From Paraburkholderia phenazinium (lineage in GTDB: Bacteria; Pseudomonadota; Gammaproteobacteria; Burkholderiales; Burkholderiaceae): DNA of 64,000 nucleotides. Shown here piece after piece: positions 1 through 10,100 of this stretch. The stretch lies in the NCBI RefSeq assembly GCF_900100735.1, contig NZ_FNCJ01000005.1:186001-250000 (forward strand). The letters are read 5' to 3'. A program made the translations under genes and the position numbers. Position 1 is the stretch's first letter; each line of letters opens with the position of its first letter. Under the pieces are notes generated by a model. It did no database searches, had not been told where the DNA came from, and was given only the letters and a program-made list of their open reading frames with translations.

Positions 1-723
1 GCCTACGCGGAAGCCGCGCGTGCCTTCTCGTACTGGTCCGCACTGCATATCGACAAGGAACTGTCGCACGCCGAAGAATCGGTGCGTAAGGATGCCGCCG
101 ACCTCGTCGCGCTGCTCACGCCGATCCTGAAGGCGTTTCTCTCGGACAACGCGTTCGAAAGCACCAACCACGCCATGCAGATCTACGGCGGCCACGGCTT
201 CATCGCCGAGTGGGGCATGGAGCAATACGTGCGCGACGCGCGGATCAACATGATCTACGAAGGCACCAACGCGATTCAGGCGCTCGATCTGCTGGGCCGC
301 AAGATCCTCGGCGACATGGGCGCCAAGATGAAAAAGTTCGGCAAGCTGGTGACGGAATTCGTCGAAGCCGAAGGCGTCAAGCCGGAAATGCAGGAGTTCA
401 TCAACCCGCTCGCCGACATCGGCGACAAGGTGCAGAAGCTGACGATGGAAATCGGCATGAAGGCGATGCAGAACCCGGACGAAGTGGGTGCCGCTTCCGT
501 GCCGTATCTGCGTACCGTCGGCCATCTGGTGTTCTCGTACTTCTGGGCCCGCATGGCGCGCATCGCACTGGACAAGGAAGCGTCCGGCGATCCGTTCTAC
601 AAGGCCAAGCTCGCCACCGCGCGCTTCTACTTCGCCAAGCTGCTGCCGGAAACGGCCATGACGATTCGCCAGGCGCGCGCCGGTTCGAAGTCGCTGATGG
701 ACGTTGAAGAGTCGCTGTTCTAA
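1..723 (+). CDS. Acyl-CoA dehydrogenase, C-terminal part (5' cut by window edge)
   Basis: The reading frame is open from base 1 and ends with TAA at 721-723, so the N-terminal part of the protein lies outside the window. The visible 240 residues hold the end of the acyl-CoA dehydrogenase helical domain (motif QIYGGHGFIAEWGMEQYVRD, then YEGTNAIQALDLLGRKIL) followed by the extra C-terminal domain typical of the roughly 600-residue subfamily. These FAD enzymes catalyse the first, alpha-beta dehydrogenating step of fatty-acid beta-oxidation. The genes that follow on the same strand supply the later steps, which supports this role. The chain-length preference cannot be read from this part. Confidence 0.9.
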   Translation, partial: AYAEAARAFSYWSALHIDKELSHAEESVRKDAADLVALLTPILKAFLSDNAFESTNHAMQIYGGHGFIAEWGMEQYVRDARINMIYEGTNAIQALDLLGRKILGDMGAKMKKFGKLVTEFVEAEGVKPEMQEFINPLADIGDKVQKLTMEIGMKAMQNPDEVGAASVPYLRTVGHLVFSYFWARMARIALDKEASGDPFYKAKLATARFYFAKLLPETAMTIRQARAGSKSLMDVEESLF

Positions 724-733
724 AGCCACATCA

Positions 734-772
734 CGGCGGCGCTGCGCGTGTTTGAAACGCGTGGCGCCGCCG
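734..772 (+). other. Strong intergenic hairpin without U tract
   Basis: CGGCGGCGC (734-742) pairs perfectly with GCGCCGCCG (764-772), with an inner CGCGT/ACGCG stem around a GTTTGAA loop. It sits just after the acyl-CoA dehydrogenase stop and before the next gene. No T run follows, so it is not a classical intrinsic terminator. It may protect or trim the mRNA between the two genes. Confidence 0.5.
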
Positions 773-828
773 CCAGCCATACATCGCGAAATTTCCGCGA
801 CACCGCATAACTCCCCCGGAGGAACGAC

Positions 829-3264
829 GTGAGCAATCTGATCATTCGCAAGGTAGCCGTGCTCGGCGCCGGCGTGATGGGCGCGCAGATCGCCGCGCAC
901 CTGATCAACGCCAAGGTGCCTGTGCTGCTGTTCGACCTGCCTGCCAAGGAAGGCCCGAAGAACGCGATCGCGCTGAAGGCGATCGAGAATCTGAAGAAGC
1001 TGTCGCCGGCGCCGTTCGGCGTGAAGGACGACGCGCAATATATCCAGCCCGCGAACTACGATGACGACATCGAGAAGCTCGCCGAATGCGACCTCGTGAT
1101 CGAAGCGATCGCCGAACGCATGGACTGGAAGCACGACCTGTACAAGAAGGTCTCGCCGCATCTCGCGCCGAACGCGATCTTCGCGAGCAACACCTCGGGT
1201 CTGTCGATCACCGAACTGTCGGAAGGCTTCACGGATGAACTGAAGTCGCGCTTCTGCGGCGTGCACTTCTTCAATCCGCCGCGCTACATGCACCTGGTCG
1301 AACTGATCCCGACCGCGGCGACGCGTCCGGAAATCCTCGACCAGCTCGAATCGTTCCTCACGAGCGTGGTCGGCAAGGGCGTCGTGCGCGCCAAAGACAC
1401 GCCGAACTTCATCGCCAACCGCGTCGGCATTTTCTCGATCCTCGCCGTCATTACCGAAGCGGCGAAGTTCGGTCTGCGTTTCGACGAAGTGGATGACCTG
1501 ACCGGTTCGCGTCTCGGCCGCGCCAAGTCGGCAACGTTCCGCACCGCTGACGTGGTCGGTCTCGACACGATGGCGCACGTCATCAAGACGATGCAGGACA
1601 ACCTGAAGGACGATCCGTTCTTCGCGGTGTATGAAACGCCGGCGGTGCTGGCTGAACTCGTGAAGAAGGGCGCGCTCGGTCAGAAGACCGGTGGCGGCTT
1701 CTACAAGAAGGAAGGCAAGGCGATCAAGGTGCTCGACCCGAAGACGGGTACGTACGTCGACGGCGGCGCGAAGGCCGACGAACTGGTCGGCCGCATTCTG
1801 AAGCGTCCGCCGGCAGAGCGCCTGAAGCTGCTGCGCGAATCGCAGCATCCGCAAGCACAGTTCCTGTGGTCGATCTTCCGCGACGTGTTCCATTACATCG
1901 GCGTGCATCTGGAGTCGATCGCCGACAACGCGCGTGACGTCGATCTGGCCATCCGCTGGGGCTTCGGCTGGAACGAAGGCCCGTTCGAAGGCTGGCAGAC
2001 GGCCGGCTGGAAGCAGATCGCCGAGTGGGTCCAGGAAGACATCGCGGCTGGCAAGGCATTGTCGAACGCGCCGCTGCCGTCGTGGGTGCTCGAAGGTCAG
2101 GTTGCCGAGAAGGGTGGCGTGCACACGAACGAAGGTTCGTGGTCGCCGGCTTCGAAGTCTTTCGTGCCGCGTTCGTCGCTGTCCGTCTACGACAAGCAGG
2201 TGTTCCGCGCGCCGCTGGTCGGCGAGACGGGCGCCGATCCAAAGACCTACGGCAAGACGCTGTTCGAAACCGATGCGGTTCGCGCATGGGTCGACGATCG
2301 TGCTGGCGAGAACGACGTCCTGATCGTCTCGTTCAAGAGCAAGATGAACACGATCGGACCGTCGGTGATCGACGGCCTCACGCAAGCAATCGAACTGGCC
2401 GAAAAGGAATACAAGGGCCTGGTGGTATGGCAACCCACGTCGCTGAAGCTCGGCACGCCGGGTGGTCCGTTCTCCGCTGGTGCCAACCTGGAAGAAGCGA
2501 TGCCCGCCTTCATGACAGGTGGCGCGAAGGGTATCGAGCCTTTCGTGAAGAAGTTCCAGCAAGGCATGCTGCGCGTGAAGTACGCGAGCGTGCCGGTCGT
2601 CTCGGCGATTTCGGGCATCGCGCTCGGCGGTGGCTGCGAACTGGTGCTGCATAGCGCGAAGCGCGTGGCGCACATCGAGAGCTATATCGGTCTGGTGGAA
2701 GTCGGCGTGGGCCTCGTGCCGGCTGGCGGCGGCCTGAAGGAAGCGGCACTGCGCGCAGCGGAAGCGGCGACGCAAGCCGGCGCGACCAACGATCTGCTGA
2801 AGTTCGTGCAGAAGTCGTTCGAAAACGCCGCGATGGCGAAGGTCTCGGCCTCCGCACTCGACGCCCGCACGATGGGCTATCTGAAGCCGTCCGACACGAT
2901 CGTCTTCAACGTGTTCGAGCTGCTCGACGTGGCGAAGAAAGAAGCGCGTGCGCTGGCTGCTGCGGGTTATCGTCCGCCGCTGCGTGTGACGCAGGTGCCG
3001 GTGGCGGGCCGGTCGGCAATTGCGACCATCAAGGCGTCGCTCGTCAACATGCGCGATGGCCGTTTCATCAGCGAGCACGATTACCTGATCGCGAGCCGTA
3101 TCGCCGAAGCTGTGTGCGGTGGCGATGTCGAAGCGGGCAGTCTGGTGGACGAAGAATGGCTGCTGCAACTCGAGCGCCGTGCGTTCGTCGACCTGCTCGG
3201 TACGCAAAAGACGCAGGAACGGATCATGGGCATGCTGCAAACCGGCAAGCCGGTTCGTAACTAA
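829..3264 (+). CDS. Bifunctional 3-hydroxyacyl-CoA dehydrogenase / enoyl-CoA hydratase
   Basis: This 811-residue protein carries out the hydration and NAD-dependent oxidation steps of beta-oxidation. The dehydrogenase is N-terminal (Rossmann motif GAGVMGAQIAAH at about residues 14-25) and the crotonase-fold hydratase is C-terminal (SAGANLEEAM near 547 and oxyanion-hole region GIALGGGCELVLHSAKR near 595). This order is the reverse of E. coli FadB and resembles Bacillus FadN. The start is GTG at 829, preceded by CGGAGGAA at good spacing. The gene lies between the acyl-CoA dehydrogenase and the thiolase, so three beta-oxidation steps are adjacent. Confidence 0.93.
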   Translation: MSNLIIRKVAVLGAGVMGAQIAAHLINAKVPVLLFDLPAKEGPKNAIALKAIENLKKLSPAPFGVKDDAQYIQPANYDDDIEKLAECDLVIEAIAERMDWKHDLYKKVSPHLAPNAIFASNTSGLSITELSEGFTDELKSRFCGVHFFNPPRYMHLVELIPTAATRPEILDQLESFLTSVVGKGVVRAKDTPNFIANRVGIFSILAVITEAAKFGLRFDEVDDLTGSRLGRAKSATFRTADVVGLDTMAHVIKTMQDNLKDDPFFAVYETPAVLAELVKKGALGQKTGGGFYKKEGKAIKVLDPKTGTYVDGGAKADELVGRILKRPPAERLKLLRESQHPQAQFLWSIFRDVFHYIGVHLESIADNARDVDLAIRWGFGWNEGPFEGWQTAGWKQIAEWVQEDIAAGKALSNAPLPSWVLEGQVAEKGGVHTNEGSWSPASKSFVPRSSLSVYDKQVFRAPLVGETGADPKTYGKTLFETDAVRAWVDDRAGENDVLIVSFKSKMNTIGPSVIDGLTQAIELAEKEYKGLVVWQPTSLKLGTPGGPFSAGANLEEAMPAFMTGGAKGIEPFVKKFQQGMLRVKYASVPVVSAISGIALGGGCELVLHSAKRVAHIESYIGLVEVGVGLVPAGGGLKEAALRAAEAATQAGATNDLLKFVQKSFENAAMAKVSASALDARTMGYLKPSDTIVFNVFELLDVAKKEARALAAAGYRPPLRVTQVPVAGRSAIATIKASLVNMRDGRFISEHDYLIASRIAEAVCGGDVEAGSLVDEEWLLQLERRAFVDLLGTQKTQERIMGMLQTGKPVRN

Positions 3265-3289
3265 CGCGCGAGCGGACCGCAATCAAATT

Positions 3290-3335
3290 GCATGGGACCG
3301 GAATAGGCGATGAAGCGCCAACTCCGGTCGACATT
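3290..3335 (+). repeat. REP-like palindromic hairpin, copy A
   Basis: The arms GACCGGAAT (3296-3304) and ACTCCGGTC (3321-3329) form a hairpin with an inner GGCG/CGCC stem. It is flanked by TTGCATGG on the left and GACAT on the right. The same arms and flanks recur at 52544-52576 and, more diverged, at 52495-52528. The element sits between the hydratase/dehydrogenase gene and the thiolase gene. An ATG at 3310 falls in its loop, which argues against using that ATG as the thiolase start. Confidence 0.65.
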
Positions 3336-3345
3336 GGAGCCTCAA

Positions 3346-4545
3346 ATGACAAAGCAATTGCAAGACGCATACATCGTCGCCGCGAGCCGTACGCCGATCG
3401 GCAAGGCGCCGCGCGGGATGTTCAAGAACACGCGCCCGGACGAACTGCTGGTGCACGCGATCAAGTCGGCCGTGGCGCAAGTGCCCGGTCTCGACACCAA
3501 GGTGATCGAAGACGCCATCATCGGCTGCGCGATTCCGGAAGCGGAACAAGGCCTGAACGTGGCGCGCATGGGTGCACTGCTGGCCGGCCTGCCGCAGTCG
3601 GTGGGCGGCGTCACGGTGAACCGCTTCTGCGCCTCGGGCCTGACCGCGCTGGCGATGGCGGCTGACCGCATCCGCGTAGGCGAATCCGACGCGATGATCG
3701 CTGGCGGCTGCGAATCGATGAGCATGGTGCCGATGATGGGCAACAAGCCGTCGATGTCGCCGCACATCTTCGATCGTAGCGAAGACTTCGGCATCGCCTA
3801 CGGCATGGGCCTGACGGCCGAGAAGGTTGCCGAGCGCTGGAAGATCAGCCGCGAAGCACAAGACCAGTTCTCGGTCGAATCGCACCGCCGCGCCATCGCC
3901 GCGCAGGAAGCCGGTGAGTTCAACGACGAAATCGCCGCCTATACGATCACCGAGCGTTTCCCCGACCTCGCCACCGGCGAAGTGAAGGTGAAGACCCGCG
4001 AAGTGCGGCTCGACGAAGGTCCTCGTGCCGACACTTCGCTGGAAGGTCTGGCCAAGCTGCGCACCGTGTTCGCCAACAAGGGTTCGGTGACGGCCGGCAA
4101 CAGCTCGCAGACCTCGGACGGCGCAGGCGCGCTGATCGTGGTGTCGGAAAAGATGTTGAAGGAATTCAACCTCACGCCGCTCGCGCGTTTCGTCAGCTTC
4201 GCCGTGCGCGGCGTGCCGCCGGAAATCATGGGCATCGGTCCGAAGGAAGCAATTCCGGCCGCACTGAAGGCGGCTGGCCTGAAGATCGACGACCTGGACT
4301 GGATCGAGCTGAACGAAGCGTTTGCTGCGCAATCGCTGGCAGTGATCCAGGACCTCGGTCTGGATCCGTCGAAGATCAACCCGCTCGGCGGCGCAATTGC
4401 ACTGGGCCACCCGCTCGGCGCAACGGGCGCGATTCGTGCGTCGACAGTGGTGCACGGCCTGCGCCGTCGCAACTACAAGTACGGCATGGTGACCATGTGC
4501 GTCGGCACGGGCATGGGTGCAGCGGGTATTATCGAGCGCCTGTAA
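3346..4545 (+). CDS. Acetyl-CoA C-acyltransferase (thiolase)
   Basis: This 399-residue thiolase cleaves 3-ketoacyl-CoA, the last step of beta-oxidation. The acylated cysteine lies in NRFCASGL (about residue 95), the histidine in GHPLGATG (about 355), and the second cysteine in CVGTGMGAAG (about 385). All catalytic positions are intact. The ATG at 3346 was chosen because GGAG stands six bases upstream and the frame then begins at the usual thiolase N-terminus. A longer in-frame start at 3310 falls inside a palindromic repeat. The gene follows the bifunctional dehydrogenase/hydratase and ends before a strong terminator. Confidence 0.93.
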   Translation: MTKQLQDAYIVAASRTPIGKAPRGMFKNTRPDELLVHAIKSAVAQVPGLDTKVIEDAIIGCAIPEAEQGLNVARMGALLAGLPQSVGGVTVNRFCASGLTALAMAADRIRVGESDAMIAGGCESMSMVPMMGNKPSMSPHIFDRSEDFGIAYGMGLTAEKVAERWKISREAQDQFSVESHRRAIAAQEAGEFNDEIAAYTITERFPDLATGEVKVKTREVRLDEGPRADTSLEGLAKLRTVFANKGSVTAGNSSQTSDGAGALIVVSEKMLKEFNLTPLARFVSFAVRGVPPEIMGIGPKEAIPAALKAAGLKIDDLDWIELNEAFAAQSLAVIQDLGLDPSKINPLGGAIALGHPLGATGAIRASTVVHGLRRRNYKYGMVTMCVGTGMGAAGIIERL

Positions 4546-4578
4546 GCACGGACGAACGGGTTGCCTGAAGGCCCCAGA

Positions 4579-4614
4579 ACGGTTCGTAGGCTGAGCGGCT
4601 TGCGAACCGTTTTT
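4579..4614 (+). terminator. Intrinsic terminator after the thiolase gene
   Basis: ACGGTTCG and CGAACCGT pair perfectly. The stem extends inward with TAGGC/GCTTG around a six-base loop, and a TTTTT run follows. It lies 34 bases after the thiolase stop and before the enoyl-CoA hydratase start, so it may end or attenuate the beta-oxidation transcript there. Confidence 0.85.
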
Positions 4615-4670
4615 CCATTCAGATGCACCAGGCATTGAGCAGCATCGAGCGGGACTATAAGGAGATGACG

Positions 4671-5435
4671 ATGGACATTCTGGTCGAGCGCGCCAACGGC
4701 GTACTGACGATTGCCTTTAACCGGACGGACAAGAAAAACGCGATTACGGCCGCCATGTACCAGACGATGGCCGACGCGCTCGTCGAGGCGCAGAGCGACG
4801 CCTCCGTGCGCGCCATCCTGTTTCGCGGCAGCGTGGGCATTTTCAGCGCTGGCAACGATCTCGAAGACTTCATGAAGACGCCGCCGATGGGCGAGAACGC
4901 CCCGGTGTTCCAGTTCCTGCGCGCGATCAGCTCGGCGGAGAAACCGGTGGTGGCGTCGGTGGCGGGTGCGGCGGTGGGGATCGGCACGACCCTGTTGCTG
5001 CATTGCGACCTGGTGTACGCCGCCGAGACGGCGACCTTCTCGCTGCCGTTCACGCAGCTCGGGCTGTGCCCGGAAGCGGCGTCGAGCCTGCTGTTGCAGC
5101 GCGTGGCCGGTTATCAGGCCGCAGCGGAAAAGCTGCTCTTGGGCGAAGCGTTCGACGCGCGCGAAGCGCACCGCATGGGCTTTGTGAACCGCCTGCTGCC
5201 GGCGGCTGAAGTCGATGCATTCGCACTCGCGCAAGCAGCCAGGCTGGCGGCGCTGCCGGCCTCGTCGCTGCGCGTCACCAAGTCGCTGATGAAGCGTGCG
5301 AGCCACCACGAACTGCAGACGCAGATGACCGATGAAGCGCTGCACTTCGGCAAGATGCTGCTCGCGCCGGAAGCTCGTGAGGCGTTCAAGGCGTTCTTCG
5401 AGAAGCGCAAGCCGGATTTCCGGCAGTTCGACTGA
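4671..5435 (+). CDS. Enoyl-CoA hydratase/isomerase family protein
   Basis: This is a single crotonase domain of 254 residues. It hydrates trans-2-enoyl-CoA or isomerises unsaturated acyl-CoA. The first oxyanion region is FSAGNDLEDF and the second is VAGAAVGIGTTLLLHCDLVYA. An acidic residue follows in PFTQLGLCPEAASS, consistent with the hydratase/isomerase group. AAGGAG at 4659-4664 lies six bases from the ATG at 4671, so this start is preferred over upstream ATGs at 4623 and 4665. It follows the thiolase gene but is separated from it by a terminator, so it may have its own transcript. The exact substrate is unknown. Confidence 0.88.
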   Translation: MDILVERANGVLTIAFNRTDKKNAITAAMYQTMADALVEAQSDASVRAILFRGSVGIFSAGNDLEDFMKTPPMGENAPVFQFLRAISSAEKPVVASVAGAAVGIGTTLLLHCDLVYAAETATFSLPFTQLGLCPEAASSLLLQRVAGYQAAAEKLLLGEAFDAREAHRMGFVNRLLPAAEVDAFALAQAARLAALPASSLRVTKSLMKRASHHELQTQMTDEALHFGKMLLAPEAREAFKAFFEKRKPDFRQFD

Positions 5436-5456
5436 GTTTGGCGGCGGCGCGTAGCT

Positions 5457-5536
5457 CGGGCCGCCTGGGCGTGACAGTGAATCGCGTCTCGCGGCCCGGC
5501 CCGTGCAGGTCAGTGCGTTTCGGGGCGGCAGCCCCG
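5457..5536. other. Convergent intergenic region with GC-rich hairpins
   Basis: Between the hydratase (+) and fdhD (-) there are two dyads. CGGGCCGC (5457-5464) pairs with GCGGCCCG (5491-5498) across a 27-base loop. CGGGGC (5521-5526) pairs with GCCCCG (5531-5536) across four bases. Neither is followed by a T run. They may mark the ends of the two converging transcripts, but this is inferred. Confidence 0.35.
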
Positions 5537-5542
5537 CTCCGC

Positions 5543-6385
5543 CTATAACGTGTCGTAGTCGACGTAACCCGCCTCGCGGCAGAAGCTCACCAGCCGCACA
5601 CCGGCCTGGCGTGCAATCGCAATCGCGAGCGAGGACGGCGCCGAGATCGTGGCCAGCATCGGCACATCGACGCGCGCCGCCTTGCGCACCAGTTCATAGC
5701 TCGCCCGGCTCGACAGGAACACAAAGCCGTCTTTGGTATCCGCGCGGTCGAGCACCAATTGCCCGATGAGCTTATCCAAAGCGTTGTGACGGCCCACATC
5801 CTCAAACGCTAGCCGGATCGCCCCCGCCGCGTCGCACCATGCCGCCGCGTGCAGGCCGCCCGTCAGCCGCGTCAGCGCCTGGTGCCCGGGCAATTCACGC
5901 GCCGCGCGGGCAATCGCGTCCGGCGCGAGCCGCTGTAGAAAACCGGTATCGGGCACACGCTCCGGCTTCAGATCCAGCAAATCGATGCTTTCGATGCCGC
6001 ACACGCCGCAACCGGTGCGGCCGGCCAGCGCCCGGCGCTTTTCCTTCAGTGCGACAAACGCCTGTTGCACCACCTGCAATTGCACTTCGGCATGCGGCAA
6101 TTCGCCGTCATGCAGCTCGACCTCGATGTCCTGAATATCGCTGCCGCGCGCCACAATCCCTTCCGAAATCGCAAAACCGACCGCGAACGCTTCCAGGTCG
6201 CGCGGCGTGCACATCATCACCGCGTGCGAAATGCCGTTGAAGACAAGCGCCACGGGCCACTCCTGACCGACGTGGTCGGTGACCGTCTCCACCTTGCCGC
6301 CGCGATGCCGCCGCACCTGACGCTCCACCGCGCCCGGCTGGCCGCCTGTTTCCAGTTCGTTCAAAACCCTGACTCCTTGATCCAT
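5543..6385 (-). CDS. fdhD: Sulfur carrier protein FdhD (formate dehydrogenase maturation)
   Basis: FdhD passes sulfur from a cysteine desulfurase to the molybdenum cofactor, activating formate dehydrogenases. The 280-residue protein shows the family hallmarks: RTGCGVCG with the conserved CxxC pair, FEDVGRHNALDKLIG, and SSRASYELVRKAA. The ATG at 6385 (MDQGVRV) was chosen because the longer upstream frame is arginine-rich and does not look like FdhD. The gene is divergent from a nitrate-reductase-associated protein, another molybdoenzyme-linked family. No formate dehydrogenase structural gene is in the window. Confidence 0.93.
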   Translation of the reverse strand: MDQGVRVLNELETGGQPGAVERQVRRHRGGKVETVTDHVGQEWPVALVFNGISHAVMMCTPRDLEAFAVGFAISEGIVARGSDIQDIEVELHDGELPHAEVQLQVVQQAFVALKEKRRALAGRTGCGVCGIESIDLLDLKPERVPDTGFLQRLAPDAIARAARELPGHQALTRLTGGLHAAAWCDAAGAIRLAFEDVGRHNALDKLIGQLVLDRADTKDGFVFLSSRASYELVRKAARVDVPMLATISAPSSLAIAIARQAGVRLVSFCREAGYVDYDTL

Positions 6386-6510
6386 ACGGCGAGAGCGGTA
6401 GCGTTTCCCAATGCTGAGCCAGCCCAGACCGGGCCGCCGCCGCGCGAATAAGGTTCTAAAATACCTCAAGCGGGCCTTGCGTGTTGCCCGCCACCTACGA
6501 GGACACTGTC

Positions 6511-6987
6511 ATGGGACTCAACGAAGCGCCGCTCCTGTTCAACTTCGAAATCGAGTCTTCGGAGGATCTGACCTACATCCCGATGTCGGTCCGCTTCAAT
6601 CTCGACCGCTTCGGACTGCGCATTTCGCTCGCGCAGTGGCAGATGCTGCCGCATGAAGACCGCAAGCTGCTGGCGCGTTTTCCGGTCGACGAGGACGCCA
6701 GAATCGAGCCGAACTTCGATCACGCACTGTTCGAGATGCTGCGCACGCATGCCAATGTCGAGCCGGATTGGTTCACGCCGGAAGACACCCCGGCGTGGCG
6801 CCGTACCGATGCGGTGCCGGACGGCGTCCTGCACCAGGCGGAGCTTGCGAGCCTGCCGGCGCCGAGCGCCGGCGAGTGGGCCACGCTCGAGCCGTTCAAG
6901 CGCTACGTGCTCGCCAAGCTGTCGCGCAAGCCGGAAAGCAACCACGACTTCGTGCCCGCCATGAAGGAATTCGGTCTGGCCGGGTAG
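6511..6987 (+). CDS. Nitrate reductase-associated protein family
   Basis: This is a 158-residue soluble protein beginning MGLNEAPLLFNFEIESSEDL, with conserved stretches FEIESSEDLTYIPMSVR and WQMLPHEDRKLLARFPV. These match the small family often found beside assimilatory nitrate reductase in cyanobacteria and proteobacteria. Its biochemical role is not established. GAGGA lies just upstream of the ATG at 6511, and the longer reading from 6481 lacks such a site. It is transcribed away from fdhD across a 125-base intergenic region, so the two may share regulation. Family assignment is from motif memory and fairly secure. Confidence 0.75.
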   Translation: MGLNEAPLLFNFEIESSEDLTYIPMSVRFNLDRFGLRISLAQWQMLPHEDRKLLARFPVDEDARIEPNFDHALFEMLRTHANVEPDWFTPEDTPAWRRTDAVPDGVLHQAELASLPAPSAGEWATLEPFKRYVLAKLSRKPESNHDFVPAMKEFGLAG

Positions 6988-7168
6988 GTCTGGCCGGGCA
7001 AAATATTTTCACATTTCCCCCTTAATCTATTCCGAGCGTTGCCGTTATCCATGGGTTGGCGCGTAAAAGACTCCGCAGATGCAAGAAGAAGCCCAAGTTG
7101 CACGAGGCATCTAAAGCGGACAACACCCAGCGCGCTCCCGCCTGCAGAACGAATGACGTTCGGAACCC
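6988..7168. other. Intergenic region before the GGDEF-EAL gene
   Basis: This 181-base stretch is locally richer in A and T (AAAATATTTTCACATTT near 7000). It probably holds the promoter of the downstream cyclic-di-GMP gene. No convincing -35/-10 pair, hairpin or small gene was found. Confidence 0.35.
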
Positions 7169-10100
7169 ATGACTCCTTTCCTATCGAGGCGGCTGCTGAT
7201 CAATCTGGCAGTCGTCGCCGCGGCGGTCGGCGCGAACGCGTTCGTCGCCTATACGCAGATCTGCGGCCAGCGCGACGCGGACGTGCGTACCATGCGCTCG
7301 ACCGATCTCCGGCAGAATCTCGACGCCTATCGGTCGGTGCTCGACGACGGCCTCGCCGCGCTGGGCCGCTTCGAGGCGACGGGGCGGCCGGAGGCAACTG
7401 ACGCTGCGCCGGCGATAGCGTCGTCGCTCGCCGCGTTGGAGCATACGCTGGCCGCCGAGCTCGCCGACGAGCCGGCCATGGCGGCCTCCCTGGTCAAGCT
7501 GAGCAGTGCCGGCCAGGCGCTGCAACACGACATCGCGCTGGCGCTGGCGCGGGCTCAGGCGAGCAAACCGGAGGAATCGCGCGCCTGGGCGGCCTCGGCC
7601 TATACGCGGCTCGGTATGCAACTGGACCACGTGGAGACGGCGCTGGCCGGGCTGCGGCAGCAGGAGGACCGCGCGCTGCAGGCGTCGCTCGCGGAGTCGG
7701 CCCGGCAGACGCAGCACGCGATGCTGCTCTTGATCGTCACCATGCTGGCGGGCAGCTCGCTTCTGATCTACACCTTCGGCGTCCGCGAGAGCGCCGCCCG
7801 TGAACGGCTGCGGGTCGCCCAGGCGCTGCGCCGCAACGACGAGCGCTTTCGCGGCCTGTTCGACAGCCATCCGGTGCCGATGTACATCTTCGATCGCGAG
7901 ACCCTGCGCTTTCTCGCGGTCAACGCCGCGGCCATCCAGCAATACGGCTATACGGAGAGCGAGTTCCTCGCCATGACGATCCGTGCGATCCGGCCGACCG
8001 GTGAGATCGGGCGCCTCGAATCGCACCTGCTGCGCAGCGACGGCGGTCCCCAGCAGGGCCGCACCATGGCGGGCGTGTGGCATCACCGGCGCAAGGACGG
8101 CTCGACTATCAGCGTCGACATCTCGTATCACTCGCTGACATACATGGGCCGCCCCGCGAGCTTCGTGCTGGCCGACGACGTGACCGAACAGATCAACGCG
8201 GAAGCCGAAGCGCAGCGTTCGAACCAGATGCTCGAAACGGTGATCGACAATATCCCGCAACGAATTTTCTGGAAGGATCAGGAGTCGCGCTACCTCGGCT
8301 GCAATATGGCGTTTGCGCGCGATGCCGGGCTCGCGTATCCGGAGCAGGTGGTGGGCAAGACCGACCACGACTTGCCGTGGCGCGCGCTGGCCGATCAGGT
8401 CCGCTTGCACGACGCCGAGGTGGTGACGACGGGCGTGCCGAAGATGCATTTCGAAGTCGATCTGGTGATCGACGGCGTGCACCGCACCACGGTAACGAGC
8501 AAGCTGCCGTTCACCGACAGCGACGGACGCGTGATCGGCGTGCTCGGCTCCTACACCGACATCACCGAGCGCAAGCGCGCCGACCTCGCGCTGCGCCTGC
8601 AAAGCCGTGCGCTCGATGCCAGCGTGAACGCAATCCTGATCACCGGGCCGACCAGTACCGGCAACCTCATCGAGTATGTGAACCCGGCCTTCAAGCGCAT
8701 CACGGGCTACGATCCGGCCGAAGTGATCGGCCAGGACTGCCGCCTGCTGCAACGCGACGACCGCGACCAGGAGGGGATCGTCTCGATCCGCCAGGCGCTC
8801 GCCGCCAACCGCGAAGTCAGTGCGGTGCTGCGCAACTACCGCAAGGACGGCGCGCTGTTCTGGAACCAGCTCTTTATCGCGCCGGTGCCGAATCCGGACG
8901 GCGAGACCACTCATCACATTGGCATCATCAACGACGTCACCGATCTGATCCGCTATCAGGAGCAGCTCGAGTACCAGGCGAACTACGACAGCCTGACCCG
9001 GCTGCCGAACCGCAATCTGCTGCGCGACCGTCTGCAGCATGCCTTGATCGTGGCGCGGCGTCACCACAAGGGCGTGGCGGTGGTGTTCATCGATCTGGAC
9101 GGCTTCAAGAACGTCAACGACAGCCTCGGCCATAGCGTCGGCGACCGCCTGCTGAGTGTGGTCGCCGAGCGGCTTGCGCGCTGCGCGCGAGCCAGCGATA
9201 CGGTGGCGCGCCACGGCGGCGACGAGTTCGTGATCGTGATGACCGATACGGTCGACGAACAGTCGCTGATTGCGTGGATGGAGCGGGTGCGCGCCTCGAT
9301 CTCCGAGCCGGTGTGGCTCGACGGCACCGAGTTGTATGTGGGCTGCAGCATGGGGGCGAGCCTGTTCCCGCAGGACGGTGACGACACCGAAACGCTGATG
9401 AAGAAGGCCGACCTCGCCATGTATCGCGCGAAGGACATGGGCCGCAATACCTTCCAGTTTTACCAGCCTGAGATGAACGCGAGCGCCGGTGCGCGGCTGA
9501 ATCTCGAACGCCGCCTGCGGCGCGCCCTGCGCGACAACGAGTTCTTGCTGCATTACCAGCCGCAGGTGGATATCGTGACCGGGCAGATCGTCGGCATGGA
9601 GGCGCTGGTGCGCTGGCGCGATCCGGAAGTGGGGTTGATCCCGCCGTCGTCCTTTATTCCGGTGGCGGAGGAATGCGGGCTGATCGGACCGCTGTCGGAG
9701 TGGGTGCTGCGCGAAGCCTGCCGGCAAAACAAGGCCTGGCAGGATGAGGGCTTGCCGCCGGCACGCGTCTCCGTGAACCTGTCGGCGCGGCAGTTCCAGC
9801 AGCACGATATCGCCAAGCTGGTGACCCAGGTGCTCGAGGAGACCGGGCTCGAACCGCAATACCTCGAACTCGAACTCACTGAAAGCACCATCATGCGCAA
9901 TGCTGAGGAAGCGGTGATCATGCTCAACTCGCTCCACGCGCTCGGTATCGGGCTGGCCATCGACGACTTCGGTACCGGCTATTCGAGCCTTAGCTATCTG
10001 AAGCGCTTCCCGGTCGACCGTTTGAAGATCGACCGCTCGTTTGTCTCGGACATCGGCACCTCGGGCGATGACGAGACGATCACCTCTGCCATCATTGCGC

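Noticed and set aside
733..772. Intrinsic terminator after the first gene
   Set aside because: The hairpin is strong but no T run follows, so it was listed only as a hairpin.
3283..4635. A 450-codon minus-strand frame opposite the thiolase
   Set aside because: It has the same shadow composition and no ribosome site; the thiolase is certain.
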